Assembly: GCA_003649085.1 (NCBI GenBank) | Contig: QMQV01000018.1 | Location: forward strand, 1 to 20,911 | Origin: Thermoproteota archaeon | Lineage (GTDB): Archaea; Thermoproteota; Methanomethylicia; Methanomethylicales; B66-G16 | DNA: 20,911 nt | Direction: 5' to 3' | In this document: positions 5,885 through 11,996 of the stretch, in pieces | How the letters are laid out: each line of letters starts with the position of its first letter | Numbering within the stretch: the stretch's first letter is position 1 | Made by a program: the position numbers and the translations under genes | Notes under the pieces: model-generated | Database searches by the model: none | What the model saw: only the letters and a program-made list of their open reading frames with translations | Told to the model about the DNA's origin: nothing

Positions 5885-6426
5885 GGAGATTTGCCTTACT
5901 GGCTACCTTACTTTTGGTAGGAGTGGCTTCAGCAGTTCTAGTTGAGTATGTGAGCAACAAATTAACTTTCCAGACAGAGATTACCAAGCCACCAATTGAG
6001 CTAACGGTTCTCGGGAATGAGCTTGAAAACGCAACTGAGGTAATTGCTGGAAACACCTATACAATAAACGTTAGCACCGTAAACTTAGCTAACAACCCAA
6101 TTCCAAACTTAAGGACAATAATAACCTGCTCAGCAGACCCTGCTTTCCAGAGTGCGGACGAACTTAAAATCCAAGCCTATTTCATTGATGAGAATACTAA
6201 TGAAAGAGACCCACCCGGAGAAGGTTACTATAACTTAACTGGATACTTAGAGGACGGAAATATCACTTTTTACATACCTTCTTACAATAAGACTTGGATA
6301 GCAGATGTGGACTACAACACAACCGGCTACTTCCTAGTAACAACCGCTCCAAATTTGCAGAATGGAACTTCGATAACCTGCTCCGCACAAGTGAATATAG
6401 TTGAAAAAACTGGGGGAGAAACTTAA
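5881..6426 (+). CDS. Secreted, sequon-rich surface protein
   Basis: 181 residues. The signal sequence is MRRFALLATLLLVGVASA, with cleavage likely after Ala18, followed by VLVEYVSNKL. The mature part is beta-rich (IELTVLGNELENATEV, TYTINVSTVNL, then TIITCSADPAF) and reads like one Ig-like or TasA-like sandwich with two cysteines (TITCSAD and SITCSAQ) that may form a disulfide. Seven Asn-X-Ser/Thr sequons (NAT, NVS, NLT, NIT, NKT, NTT, NGT) imply dense N-glycosylation. No C-terminal anchor is visible, so it may be released or held by partners. It is translationally coupled to the RHH regulator and followed 1 base later by a membrane-anchored partner. A filament subunit or virion surface protein is possible. 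Confidence 0.7.
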   Translation: MRRFALLATLLLVGVASAVLVEYVSNKLTFQTEITKPPIELTVLGNELENATEVIAGNTYTINVSTVNLANNPIPNLRTIITCSADPAFQSADELKIQAYFIDENTNERDPPGEGYYNLTGYLEDGNITFYIPSYNKTWIADVDYNTTGYFLVTTAPNLQNGTSITCSAQVNIVEKTGGET

Positions 6427-6427
6427 A

Positions 6428-7120
6428 ATGAGGAAAATCCTTTTTCCCTTATTTTTTATTTTTTGCATGGGAATTTCATACGGATGGATAGCAGGGGAAA
6501 CCAAGGAGTTTTCCTTCGGCAAGTGTTCTATGCTTGAGGTCAAGATAGTTGGAGACGAGGGGGTATCCGCATGGCGGGTTGAGCCAGCCTGTCAGAAGAG
6601 CGGTGAAAGCTCTTGGTCATGCTCCTGCTGGGACAATTATGTCCTGAGGATTACCCCACCCCCAAATTTCAGGGGGAAGGCAACCATTACAATCATAAAT
6701 TATTACCCATACGAGAAGGAGATTGAGGTCTTAAACGTAACCGTGGAGAAGCCCTATTTTGTCCCCGAACCTTATGAAGTCCCTAAGATTGTTAACCAGA
6801 CCATAATAAAATACTACGAGGATAAGACCAAGATAAAGGAGTTGCAAGCTAGGATTGACAACCTCCTGATGGAGCTAAATCTGACCAAGTCCCAGAAGGA
6901 AGAACTCCAGAACCAGCTTAAGTCATTAAATTCAACCATCGAAGACCTCTCATCCACATTGGATTATTACAAGGAAGTTACCCTCTCCCTATCCAGTAGA
7001 ATTCTGTCCCTCCAATGGGAGAGGAATGTCCTCTTCTGGGTTATGATAACCTTTGGCGTGATTGCCATATTCCTTGCAATCTATGCGAAAATGGTGGTAA
7101 AACGTGCCCCTAAAGGTTAA
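6428..7120 (+). CDS. Membrane-anchored surface protein with coiled-coil stalk
   Basis: 230 residues from the ATG at 6428; GGGGGAGAA at 6412-6420 is a strong ribosome site, so the in-frame TTG at 6401 is rejected. The signal peptide covers about 1-19. Residues 24-107 form a small Cys-rich beta domain (Cys33, Cys55, Cys65, Cys67). Residues 129-185 are a coiled coil (KIKELQARIDNLLMELNL and following). A C-terminal membrane helix (about 201-221) precedes a short basic tail (KRAPKG). The layout is head, stalk and anchor, as in adhesins or spikes. It lies 1 base after the secreted glycoprotein gene, suggesting that the two interact. Confidence 0.7.
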   Translation: MRKILFPLFFIFCMGISYGWIAGETKEFSFGKCSMLEVKIVGDEGVSAWRVEPACQKSGESSWSCSCWDNYVLRITPPPNFRGKATITIINYYPYEKEIEVLNVTVEKPYFVPEPYEVPKIVNQTIIKYYEDKTKIKELQARIDNLLMELNLTKSQKEELQNQLKSLNSTIEDLSSTLDYYKEVTLSLSSRILSLQWERNVLFWVMITFGVIAIFLAIYAKMVVKRAPKG

Positions 7121-7340
7121 GGTTTTGAAAAAGAAGGGTTTGCCATATCCAACGATAGAGGCAATTTACAACTTCCTGAAAAAGAAGAAGATATATGCAT
7201 ACACCGCTGATGAGCTAGCGAACGAGCTCCATAGACCGGTATCAACTGTTAGGAGTGCCCTCAGGAAATTAGTATCCTCAAAGAAAATAAAGTTTTCGAT
7301 TGTGGACGGGAAAAAGTATTATTACTATGTTAAAAAATAA
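7104..7340 (+). CDS. Winged-helix DNA-binding protein
   Basis: 78 residues starting at GTG 7104, inside the previous gene; the GGTGGT sequence 5-10 bases upstream supports it. Helices PTIEAIYNFLKKKK and YTADELANELHRPVSTVRSALRKLVSSKKI, then a wing rich in Tyr and Lys (FSIVDGKKYYYYVKK), form a complete winged helix. It ends at the wing, with no effector domain. Such minimal modules are usual in archaeal regulators, and the Tyr-rich wing could contact the minor groove. It is co-transcribed with surface-protein genes and the metalloprotease that follows after 8 bases, so it may control this operon. Confidence 0.75.
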   Translation: MPLKVKVLKKKGLPYPTIEAIYNFLKKKKIYAYTADELANELHRPVSTVRSALRKLVSSKKIKFSIVDGKKYYYYVKK

Positions 7341-7348
7341 AGAGGGAT

Positions 7349-7819
7349 ATGAACAAGAAAGTGGAGGCATTGATTTTGATATGGTTATTCACGAACCTAA
7401 TCCAATTTACAGTTATACCCCACGAGTTCGGTCATCTATTAATGGCTACCGCCCTGAACTGCGACATCTACTCCACCAAGCTCGTCCAACCTCATTTTTA
7501 TTATTTTTTTATACTGATTGAGGGGAAATTCCTATCCAAGTGTAGTAATCCAACCTCAGACGCTCTTGTAGCCCTAGGAGGGTTACTGATAACCCTTTTC
7601 ATAATCATAATCCTCTTCTCCTTACCATATCCATTTCATTACTTCGGTCTAATGGCTCTTGGTCTGGAGCTTGCAGGTATTTTCCAAGATACCTTAATAT
7701 TTGTCGAGTCTTTCTACCCATCGGTTCTAATTGCCCGGACCATAGCAAGCTCCGTCACGTTCATCGGCTTGTTCCTATATTTTCTAGGAGCTCTGCTCTT
7801 CGTGATGAAATATGAATGA
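7349..7819 (+). CDS. M50-like membrane metalloprotease
   Basis: 156 residues with a GAGGG ribosome site at 7342-7346. The first membrane helix contains the zinc motif His25-Glu26-Phe-Gly-His29, followed after a loop by NPTSDALVALGGLLITL, which resembles the M50B arrangement in which HExxH sits in the first helix and a small-residue membrane helix follows. About four membrane spans are predicted (7-31, about 72-93, about 96-115, about 130-152). M50 enzymes cleave substrates inside the membrane. A third metal ligand is not certain: Asn67 or Asp71 are candidates. The gene lies between two winged-helix genes (8 bases after one, overlapping the next), which suggests signal-dependent release of a regulator or processing of a surface protein. 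An inactive or non-proteolytic relative cannot be excluded. Confidence 0.65.
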   Translation: MNKKVEALILIWLFTNLIQFTVIPHEFGHLLMATALNCDIYSTKLVQPHFYYFFILIEGKFLSKCSNPTSDALVALGGLLITLFIIIILFSLPYPFHYFGLMALGLELAGIFQDTLIFVESFYPSVLIARTIASSVTFIGLFLYFLGALLFVMKYE

Positions 7820-8087
7820 TTTAGAATTTTTGCTCGGCTGTAAGCTCAAGACGCTTTACTCAGTGTTAAAATCGATGTATCCAACGAGGGGTTATCCGCT
7901 AACCCAGAGTCAGATATGTAGGAGGGCGAAGATGACCTACTCCTACTTGCACAGATTACTCAAAGCTATGGAGGGGCTTGGACTAGTAACTAGACATAAG
8001 CTCGGGAGGGAGGTCAGGGTAAGCCTCACGGATAGAGGAGAAACACTAGCCAAGATGATATTATTTGTAATACAACAAAAGCTTTAA
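7812..8087 (+). CDS. MarR-like winged-helix regulator
   Basis: 91 residues with an 8-base overlap with the metalloprotease gene. Helix LKTLYSVLKSMYPTRGYPLTQSQICRRAKMTYSYLHRLLKAMEGLGLV carries the helix-turn-helix, followed by a wing with RHKLGREVRVSLTDRGETL and a C-terminal helix that may dimerise. The phrase L.DRG..LA is typical of MarR/PadR-like archaeal proteins. It closes the operon that begins at 5747, and its stop codon overlaps the TATA element of the putative RNA gene that follows. Target unknown; the metalloprotease or the adjacent RNA are candidate partners, by position only. Confidence 0.75.
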   Translation: MNDLEFLLGCKLKTLYSVLKSMYPTRGYPLTQSQICRRAKMTYSYLHRLLKAMEGLGLVTRHKLGREVRVSLTDRGETLAKMILFVIQQKL

Positions 8088-8089
8088 AG
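8082..8089 (+). promoter_or_regulatory. TATA element of the putative RNA gene
   Basis: CTTTAAAG follows a purine-rich stretch (ACAAAAG) like a BRE. Its centre is about 26 bases before G8112, exactly where the GC-rich hairpin begins. It overlaps the stop codon of the winged-helix gene. Confidence 0.5.
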
Positions 8090-8191
8090 GGACGCAGTTT
8101 CATTATAATTAGGGGCTTAGCTCCCTGAGGTGGATGTGCCTGAGGGCACCCCCACCCCTGAGTTGGAGCAAGCCACTCCTTCAACCTTTCG

Positions 8192-8209
8192 AAAAAAAGA
8201 TGAGCCATC
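8192..8209 (-). terminator. Possible terminator of the minus-strand surface operon
   Basis: Read on the minus strand, GATG-GCT-CATC forms a small hairpin directly followed by seven T residues (the A-run 8192-8198 of the plus strand), 70 bases beyond the stop of the last gene of the operon. Confidence 0.4.
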
Positions 8210-8212
8210 ACC

Positions 8213-8279
8213 CCGGTCGGGCTTCAGCAAGGTCCAGTTTCCTCCTAGGCATGCGATTTCTAGCCCGACCGGTTTTTTT
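8213..8279 (+). terminator. Long GC stem followed by oligo-T
   Basis: CCGGTCGGGCT (8213-8223) and AGCCCGACCGG (8262-8272) form 11 uninterrupted pairs around a 38-base loop. TTTTTTT follows at 8273-8279, then TATTTT. Oligo-T alone can stop archaeal RNA polymerase. The element probably ends the putative RNA and stops readthrough from the 5747-8087 operon. Confidence 0.55.
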
Positions 8280-8736
8280 ATTTTAAGAAGGAAGCGAGCT
8301 TCAGTAAGCCCAGATTACAGTTTACCTCATTGCCAAGCATAGTCAGATAGGAGAATTCGATGAAGACAGCAAGGCAGTAACTGAGTATTATGATAATACC
8401 GATGAACAGAGCCCCCAGAGTGGTTTCCCTCCTATGGAAGCTTATGGTTGAGGAGAGGATAAATCCATTTATCGCAAAGATTAGGAAGTCGCTTGGGCAT
8501 ATAACCCCAGTCATTATCTGCCTTCCAATCAGGAAGCAAATCGAAGCAGGTATGGAGTAGAAAAAGGAGATTGGCGGTTTAATCAACCAGAGAGGTATCA
8601 TGAGCAGGGAGACATCTAAAATGCTTACAGCTAGGGGAGGAAGATTGAGGACGTTTCCTATCACGGAGAACATCCCTAAGAATAAAGGAGATACAATCAG
8701 GAAAATTGTTTCCTCAAGCCCATTCAAACAGACCAC
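8278..8736 (-). CDS. Hydrophobic membrane protein, unrecognised
   Basis: 152 residues from GTG 8736, or 149 from TTG 8727; the GGTGG stretch overlapping the upper end fits a ribosome site for the TTG. Four to five hydrophobic segments are visible: about 9-28, 33-52, 58-76, 82-96 and 106-127. Charged residues are few (Arg72, His101-Arg102-Arg103-Glu104). No catalytic motif is apparent. The start overlaps the end of the upstream Ig-like gene by about 20 bases, so it is the last gene of the minus-strand surface operon. It might be a channel, a membrane tether or a sorting factor for the surface proteins; none of this can be shown. Confidence 0.6.
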   Translation of the reverse strand: MVCLNGLEETIFLIVSPLFLGMFSVIGNVLNLPPLAVSILDVSLLMIPLWLIKPPISFFYSIPASICFLIGRQIMTGVICPSDFLIFAINGFILSSTISFHRRETTLGALFIGIIIILSYCLAVFIEFSYLTMLGNEVNCNLGLLKLASFLK

Positions 8737-9847
8737 CCTTTTTACTCCTGTAATAAACGAGCAGTAAGATTATATAAGTTGCTACCGCACCTATCGGTAT
8801 TAAATATTTGTAGGGCAGTATAGGGGAAGGCTTCTGGGGAACAATCCTCTGCTTTAGATTGAACACGGTCTCATTGATTGAGTTAAGTAACTTGCATTGC
8901 TCGACCTCTGGTTTATAATCACAGTCTTCCATGTCCCATATCGCAAGAATGGAGGGATAGATGGTATTTCTCAGGTATTCATAGGTCCTTTCGTCAGAGG
9001 CATTGACAGTAATGTTCTCAACCTTTTCCCTTATTTCATACAAGAGGATGCACTTGGTCGTGTTTGGGGAGTAGGAACAATTCTCAGCTTCCCACAGATT
9101 TTGAACCAATGTTTTGAGGTCCGTGATATTGCTTGCCCAAGCAGAGACGTGGAAGGTCGAGGCATCGTAAGAACTGAAGTTACTTCTGGTGCAGTTAACG
9201 AACACGGAATATATGCCAAAAACATTCGGTGTCGTGAAATTGTAGTAGTAAATGCCATTATCCATGTAATTCATGGAACCCTCCTCGAATAGGGTTCTAT
9301 TGGGATAGTATATCCTCACGGCACAGGAGGCGTCCGGGACCAGATTTCCATCAGCATCCTTCACCAAGACCATAATGCTTCCCTCCTCACCACTCGAATA
9401 TTCCGTCGATGATATTATATCCGTGGATAAGGGCAACCTCCCAACCCATATCCAAGAAATAGTTTCTGTGTAGCTGTAATTTTTCTCAGCCCTGATGAAC
9501 AGCTTCCATAACCCAATCTTATTAAATTTGAAACTCAGGCTATAGTTTCCGTCGCCCAGAGACGTGAAATTCACATCATAAACCGTTCCATCTGGGGAAG
9601 TAAGGTTGCCATAGACGATTGCGTCGGGCTCAGGCTCCCTATCGCTCAGGTTAACGGTATTCTGCCTCCACAATCTGATTATTATTGTCGAGTTCTCCTG
9701 CTTCACCAGATTCTCCTCATTATAGACGTAGGGGATATGATACCATGCGAGGGAGACGTTCAGAACCGTATCGGTTGATGATGAGGATTCAGCCTCACAA
9801 TAACCGAGAAACAGGAAGATTAGCAAGATGGGTAGGAGCCATTTCAT
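8714..9847 (-). CDS. Large membrane-anchored surface protein with Ig-like domains
   Basis: 377 residues. The ATG at 9847 is chosen because AGGAGG lies just upstream and it shares an ATGA overlap with the previous gene; the frame stays open further upstream, but there the sequence lies inside that gene. The signal peptide is MKWLLPILLIFLFLGYCEA. Residues about 20-235 form two beta-sandwich segments: the first has NLTSPDGTVYDVNFTSLGDGNYSLSFKF and the second KDADGNLVPDASCAVRIYYP ... DNGIYYYNFTTPNVFGIYSVFVNC. This is the phrase typical of Big/macroglobulin-like Ig folds. A helical region with paired Cys (ENCSYSPNTTKC, EDCDYKPEVEQC) follows, then a membrane anchor (about 347-367) and a short tail. 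Many N-glycosylation sequons are present. It is probably a stalk or structural surface component. Confidence 0.7.
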   Translation of the reverse strand: MKWLLPILLIFLFLGYCEAESSSSTDTVLNVSLAWYHIPYVYNEENLVKQENSTIIIRLWRQNTVNLSDREPEPDAIVYGNLTSPDGTVYDVNFTSLGDGNYSLSFKFNKIGLWKLFIRAEKNYSYTETISWIWVGRLPLSTDIISSTEYSSGEEGSIMVLVKDADGNLVPDASCAVRIYYPNRTLFEEGSMNYMDNGIYYYNFTTPNVFGIYSVFVNCTRSNFSSYDASTFHVSAWASNITDLKTLVQNLWEAENCSYSPNTTKCILLYEIREKVENITVNASDERTYEYLRNTIYPSILAIWDMEDCDYKPEVEQCKLLNSINETVFNLKQRIVPQKPSPILPYKYLIPIGAVATYIILLLVYYRSKKGGLFEWA

Positions 9848-10503
9848 TTTTTCCTCCTGAAGTAAATACCTATTCCAATCCCTATCCCAGCTAAGGGAAC
9901 GATGATTAGGATTATTGGAATTTGCTGTCTCTGGACAAAGGCACATTTATATTCCTTCTGTCCGCATATATTCTCCCTCACCAAGCACTCCTGATTTATG
10001 GGGCATTTGTAATCCCCGCAAAGAACTCCTTTCCCTATACTTCTCCACTCGCTCCAAGGTGGCTTGACTATTAGCTCTAGAGGGGCAACAACCGAGCTAA
10101 TTACCTTGCTACCCGTTTGATTTACCCCCCCAACTTCCGTAGCTTTAGGATAAACCCCTCCTTTAATATGCCACGCAGGGCATTTATCCTCCGGGAATTC
10201 CTCCACCAGAAAGCATATTTTCTGAACCACGAGACCCTCTAAATTCTTTCCAGCATACATCGTATGGGCAGGTATCAACTCAGGTTCTGGAACGGAATAT
10301 GTGTAATTCTTCAGGTCTCCAAGGGTATCTAAATATGCATAAACGGGCTTATCGCTTGGATTTCCTATACCATATTCTATGCAGATTACCTCCCCCGCAG
10401 TTACCTCTTCACTAGTGGTTAGGTATCCAATCCCGAGGGTTTGAGCCCTACAAGTGCTTAAGAATGCTAGGAAAACGGCTAAAAAAATCAAGGTTTTTTT
10501 CAT
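9844..10503 (-). CDS. Secreted protein with C-terminal membrane anchor
   Basis: 219 residues with a GGAGGG ribosome site upstream. The signal peptide is MKKTLIFLAVFLAFLSTCRA, cleaved before QTLGIGYL. The mature part is beta-rich (VICIEYGIGNPSDKPVYAYLDTLGDL) with a Cys-dense later section (VLCGDYKCPINQECLVRENICGQKEYKC), probably a disulfide-bonded knob. The C-terminus is a Gly/Ile membrane helix ending in RRKK. The small sandwich domain around EVTAGEVICIEYGIGNPSD resembles the interaction domains of archaeal surface proteins. It shares an ATGA overlap with the next, larger anchored protein, so the two are likely made together at a fixed ratio and may form a complex. Confidence 0.7.
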   Translation of the reverse strand: MKKTLIFLAVFLAFLSTCRAQTLGIGYLTTSEEVTAGEVICIEYGIGNPSDKPVYAYLDTLGDLKNYTYSVPEPELIPAHTMYAGKNLEGLVVQKICFLVEEFPEDKCPAWHIKGGVYPKATEVGGVNQTGSKVISSVVAPLELIVKPPWSEWRSIGKGVLCGDYKCPINQECLVRENICGQKEYKCAFVQRQQIPIILIIVPLAGIGIGIGIYFRRKK

Positions 10504-10518
10504 CTTTCAGCCCTCCTC

Positions 10519-11088
10519 TTAATCTACACAGTTCTGCCCAGCTTCTACAGCTTGGAAGTAAACAGTATTTTCATAGGTCCCCGGTGCCTGCCCTGCTGGA
10601 ACATCCAACCAGAACCTCAGATACTCATTCTGAGTATTATCTAAGCCTGTGTCCATCTTTTGATAAGATGTTGTGAAGGCTTTCTTTGCTGATAGGGAAG
10701 GTGTATTTGCGTCGGTAGTTGTGCTATTTGCGAAGTAATAATTGCTTAAGGCTATAGTATTACTTCCGGAGGTTAGGGGACCATCAGCCTTTATACAGTA
10801 ATCCACATTTACATTGGTATCCTCGCTCACATTAATCCAGTAATCTGTCCCACCAGAACCATAATTGTTACCATCTGCATTGTTGTCCGTAGTCCCTTGC
10901 TGTAGGTTCGAGAATACTATACCAGTTTGCAAAGTGGGGCTTAGCTGGATTGCGATATAAACGGCTACGGTTGCGGAAGTTGTAGTCGAGGCATTGGAGG
11001 TTACTACCGCTTCACCTTTCTGAGGTAGTATCAAAATACTAGCTATTGCAAATGCTACAATCCCCAAAACTGCTAGCTTTTTCATCAT
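10519..11088 (-). CDS. Small secreted beta-sandwich protein, possible filament subunit
   Basis: 189 residues; the signal peptide is MMKKLAVLGIVAFAIASILILPQKGEA, with alternative ATGs at 11088 and 11085. The mature protein (about 160 residues, Ser/Thr/Asn-rich, almost without Lys) carries the phrases LSPTLQTGIVFSNL, TDYWINVSEDTNVNVDYCIKA and YLRFWLDVPAGQAPGTYENTVYF. The last is shared with the C-terminal half of the upstream gene's product. Size and composition are like donor-strand or TasA/AbpA-type filament subunits, an analogy only. It has its own possible TATA element (TTTATCAAT on the minus strand, 11111-11119) about 28 bases before the start, in contrast to the closely spaced neighbours, as expected for an abundant subunit. 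Confidence 0.65.
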   Translation of the reverse strand: MMKKLAVLGIVAFAIASILILPQKGEAVVTSNASTTTSATVAVYIAIQLSPTLQTGIVFSNLQQGTTDNNADGNNYGSGGTDYWINVSEDTNVNVDYCIKADGPLTSGSNTIALSNYYFANSTTTDANTPSLSAKKAFTTSYQKMDTGLDNTQNEYLRFWLDVPAGQAPGTYENTVYFQAVEAGQNCVD

Positions 11089-11110
11089 ATAATTTTAAAA
11101 ACCTCTTGGA

Positions 11111-11119
11111 ATTGATAAA
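11111..11119 (-). promoter_or_regulatory. Possible internal TATA element for the small sandwich protein
   Basis: On the minus strand TTTATCAAT is centred about 28 bases before the ATG at 11088, in the 36-base gap behind the stop of the previous gene. It would add a leaderless transcript for the putative major subunit. Confidence 0.4.
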
Positions 11120-11124
11120 TTTTT

Positions 11125-11994
11125 CTAATCCACTGGACTATAACCATTTTGAACCCCTTGGAATTTCAGCCCTGCATTATAAGTCCCTGCGGATTGTCCA
11201 GATGGGACATACAATCTAAATTTCAGATAGACAACTGTTCCATCCTCAAGATTTGAACCTATTGCTCCCTGACTGAAAGCCGTTCCTATCGGGTCATAAG
11301 TTGTTGGAACCGTGCTATCAGTTGTTGAGTAGGCAACCTCTATATTGGATATAGGTATCTGTTGAGAGTCAGTTGTCAGGTAGCTCTGATTTCCCTTGAC
11401 GTAAAGGTCGGCATTACAACCCTTTGCAGTAATCGTGATGTTGTAATCTGTAACCCCATCACCATTGTTCCCAGTTGCATAGCAGTATTCACCGGTCGGG
11501 CTACAGCCATCGAAATTCACACCATTCGAGAGAACAGAGGATAGGGAAATGGAGATAACGCAGACTTTGAAGGTTGTTGAGTTTGAAGCCGTATTATCGT
11601 AGCTATCGTTAGCCCACACCCACACTTCCCAAGTCCCACCGGGGTCCGTTGATTGAATAGTATAGTTATATTCATATATTGTGCAGTTCGTCCCGCAACT
11701 TTCGCCAGTGTCGGTCATCAACTCAAACTCAACCTTCTTCACATTGTTCGGGTCTGTTATATTTATTCTCACTTGGTCGATATCATTCAAATCATCGCTC
11801 ACATTAGCTCTTACTATAACCTTCTGCCCCCTTTCAAACACCTCAACAGCAACATAGGTCTCGTTGTAGGTTATAGGCTTATACACAAAGGGTGTGGCGA
11901 GTATAAACTCGGTTATTTTTGGTAAGAAGTAAGCAAGCAGGAGGAGAACAATCGATAGGAACAGGTAGGATAGTTGCTTTATTTTCTCCATCAT
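11125..11994 (-). CDS. Anchored two-domain surface protein (Ig-like plus subunit-like domain)
   Basis: 289 residues from the ATG at 11994, with AAAGGGA upstream; the in-frame TTG extension is rejected because it lies inside the radical SAM gene. Residues about 5-29 are a hydrophobic segment that could be a signal peptide or signal anchor. Residues about 45-140 form an Ig-like domain (VIVRANVSDDLNDIDQVRINITDPNNV ... GGTWEVWVWANDSYDN, the phrase of CARDB/Big-like repeats). The last ~145 residues align with the next gene's product: ISLSSVLSNGVNFDG, VTDYNITITAKGCNADLYVKG and YLKFRLYVPSGQSAGTYNAGLKFQ. This subunit-like end on an anchored Ig stalk suggests a base, tip or cap that joins the filament formed by the downstream protein; inference. 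Confidence 0.7.
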   Translation of the reverse strand: MMEKIKQLSYLFLSIVLLLLAYFLPKITEFILATPFVYKPITYNETYVAVEVFERGQKVIVRANVSDDLNDIDQVRINITDPNNVKKVEFELMTDTGESCGTNCTIYEYNYTIQSTDPGGTWEVWVWANDSYDNTASNSTTFKVCVISISLSSVLSNGVNFDGCSPTGEYCYATGNNGDGVTDYNITITAKGCNADLYVKGNQSYLTTDSQQIPISNIEVAYSTTDSTVPTTYDPIGTAFSQGAIGSNLEDGTVVYLKFRLYVPSGQSAGTYNAGLKFQGVQNGYSPVD

Positions 11995-11996
11995 TT

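Larger units (their letters stand above)
8112..8279 (+). ncRNA. Candidate structured non-coding RNA
   Basis: No reading frame here is convincing. The stretch is about 58% GC by hand count in an otherwise AT-rich window, a known sign of RNA genes in AT-rich thermophiles. The first domain is a long hairpin: GGCTT 8114-8118 pairs with 8170-8174, GCTCC 8120-8124 with 8165-8169, GGTGG 8129-8133 with CCACC 8152-8156, and GTGCC 8136-8140 with GGCAC 8145-8149, capped by TGAG. The internal loop between the second and third stems has CTGA on both sides. A small GATG/CATC hairpin follows, then an 11-base-pair stem (8213-8223 with 8262-8272) and seven T residues. A TATA element sits about 26 bases before 8112. 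It is not a recognisable tRNA, 5S, SRP or RNase P RNA. The exact ends are uncertain. Confidence 0.5.

Noticed and set aside
5747..6426. Toxin-antitoxin pair headed by the RHH protein
   Set aside because: The coupled downstream gene encodes a secreted sequon-rich protein with a signal peptide, not a nuclease or other toxin-like protein.
7300..7521. 73-residue plus-strand frame overlapping the metalloprotease gene
   Set aside because: It overlaps both the winged-helix gene end and the HExxH-containing frame, and it lacks any motif.
8112..8175. tRNA or classical H/ACA guide RNA
   Set aside because: TTAGCTC resembles a tRNA D arm, but no anticodon arm or T arm (GTTCxAxxC) fits. An ACA box is not found after the lower stem, which is followed by ACT, so H/ACA is unsupported; it is kept only as an unclassified candidate RNA.
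8130..8342. Open frame on the plus strand across the GC-rich stretch
   Set aside because: It has no ribosome site, a Pro/Ser/Arg-rich protein with no structure, and it runs into the opposite coding gene; it is a by-product of GC-rich RNA-like sequence. The minus-strand frame 8026-8211 is rejected for the same reason.
8897..9292. 131-residue plus-strand frame inside the Ig-like gene
   Set aside because: It lies opposite a gene with signal peptide, sequons and membrane anchor; no ribosome site or motif of its own.
9848..9946. N-terminal extension of the Ig-like anchored protein
   Set aside because: The extra 33 residues lie inside the upstream gene, and a good signal peptide with AGGAGG begins at 9847.
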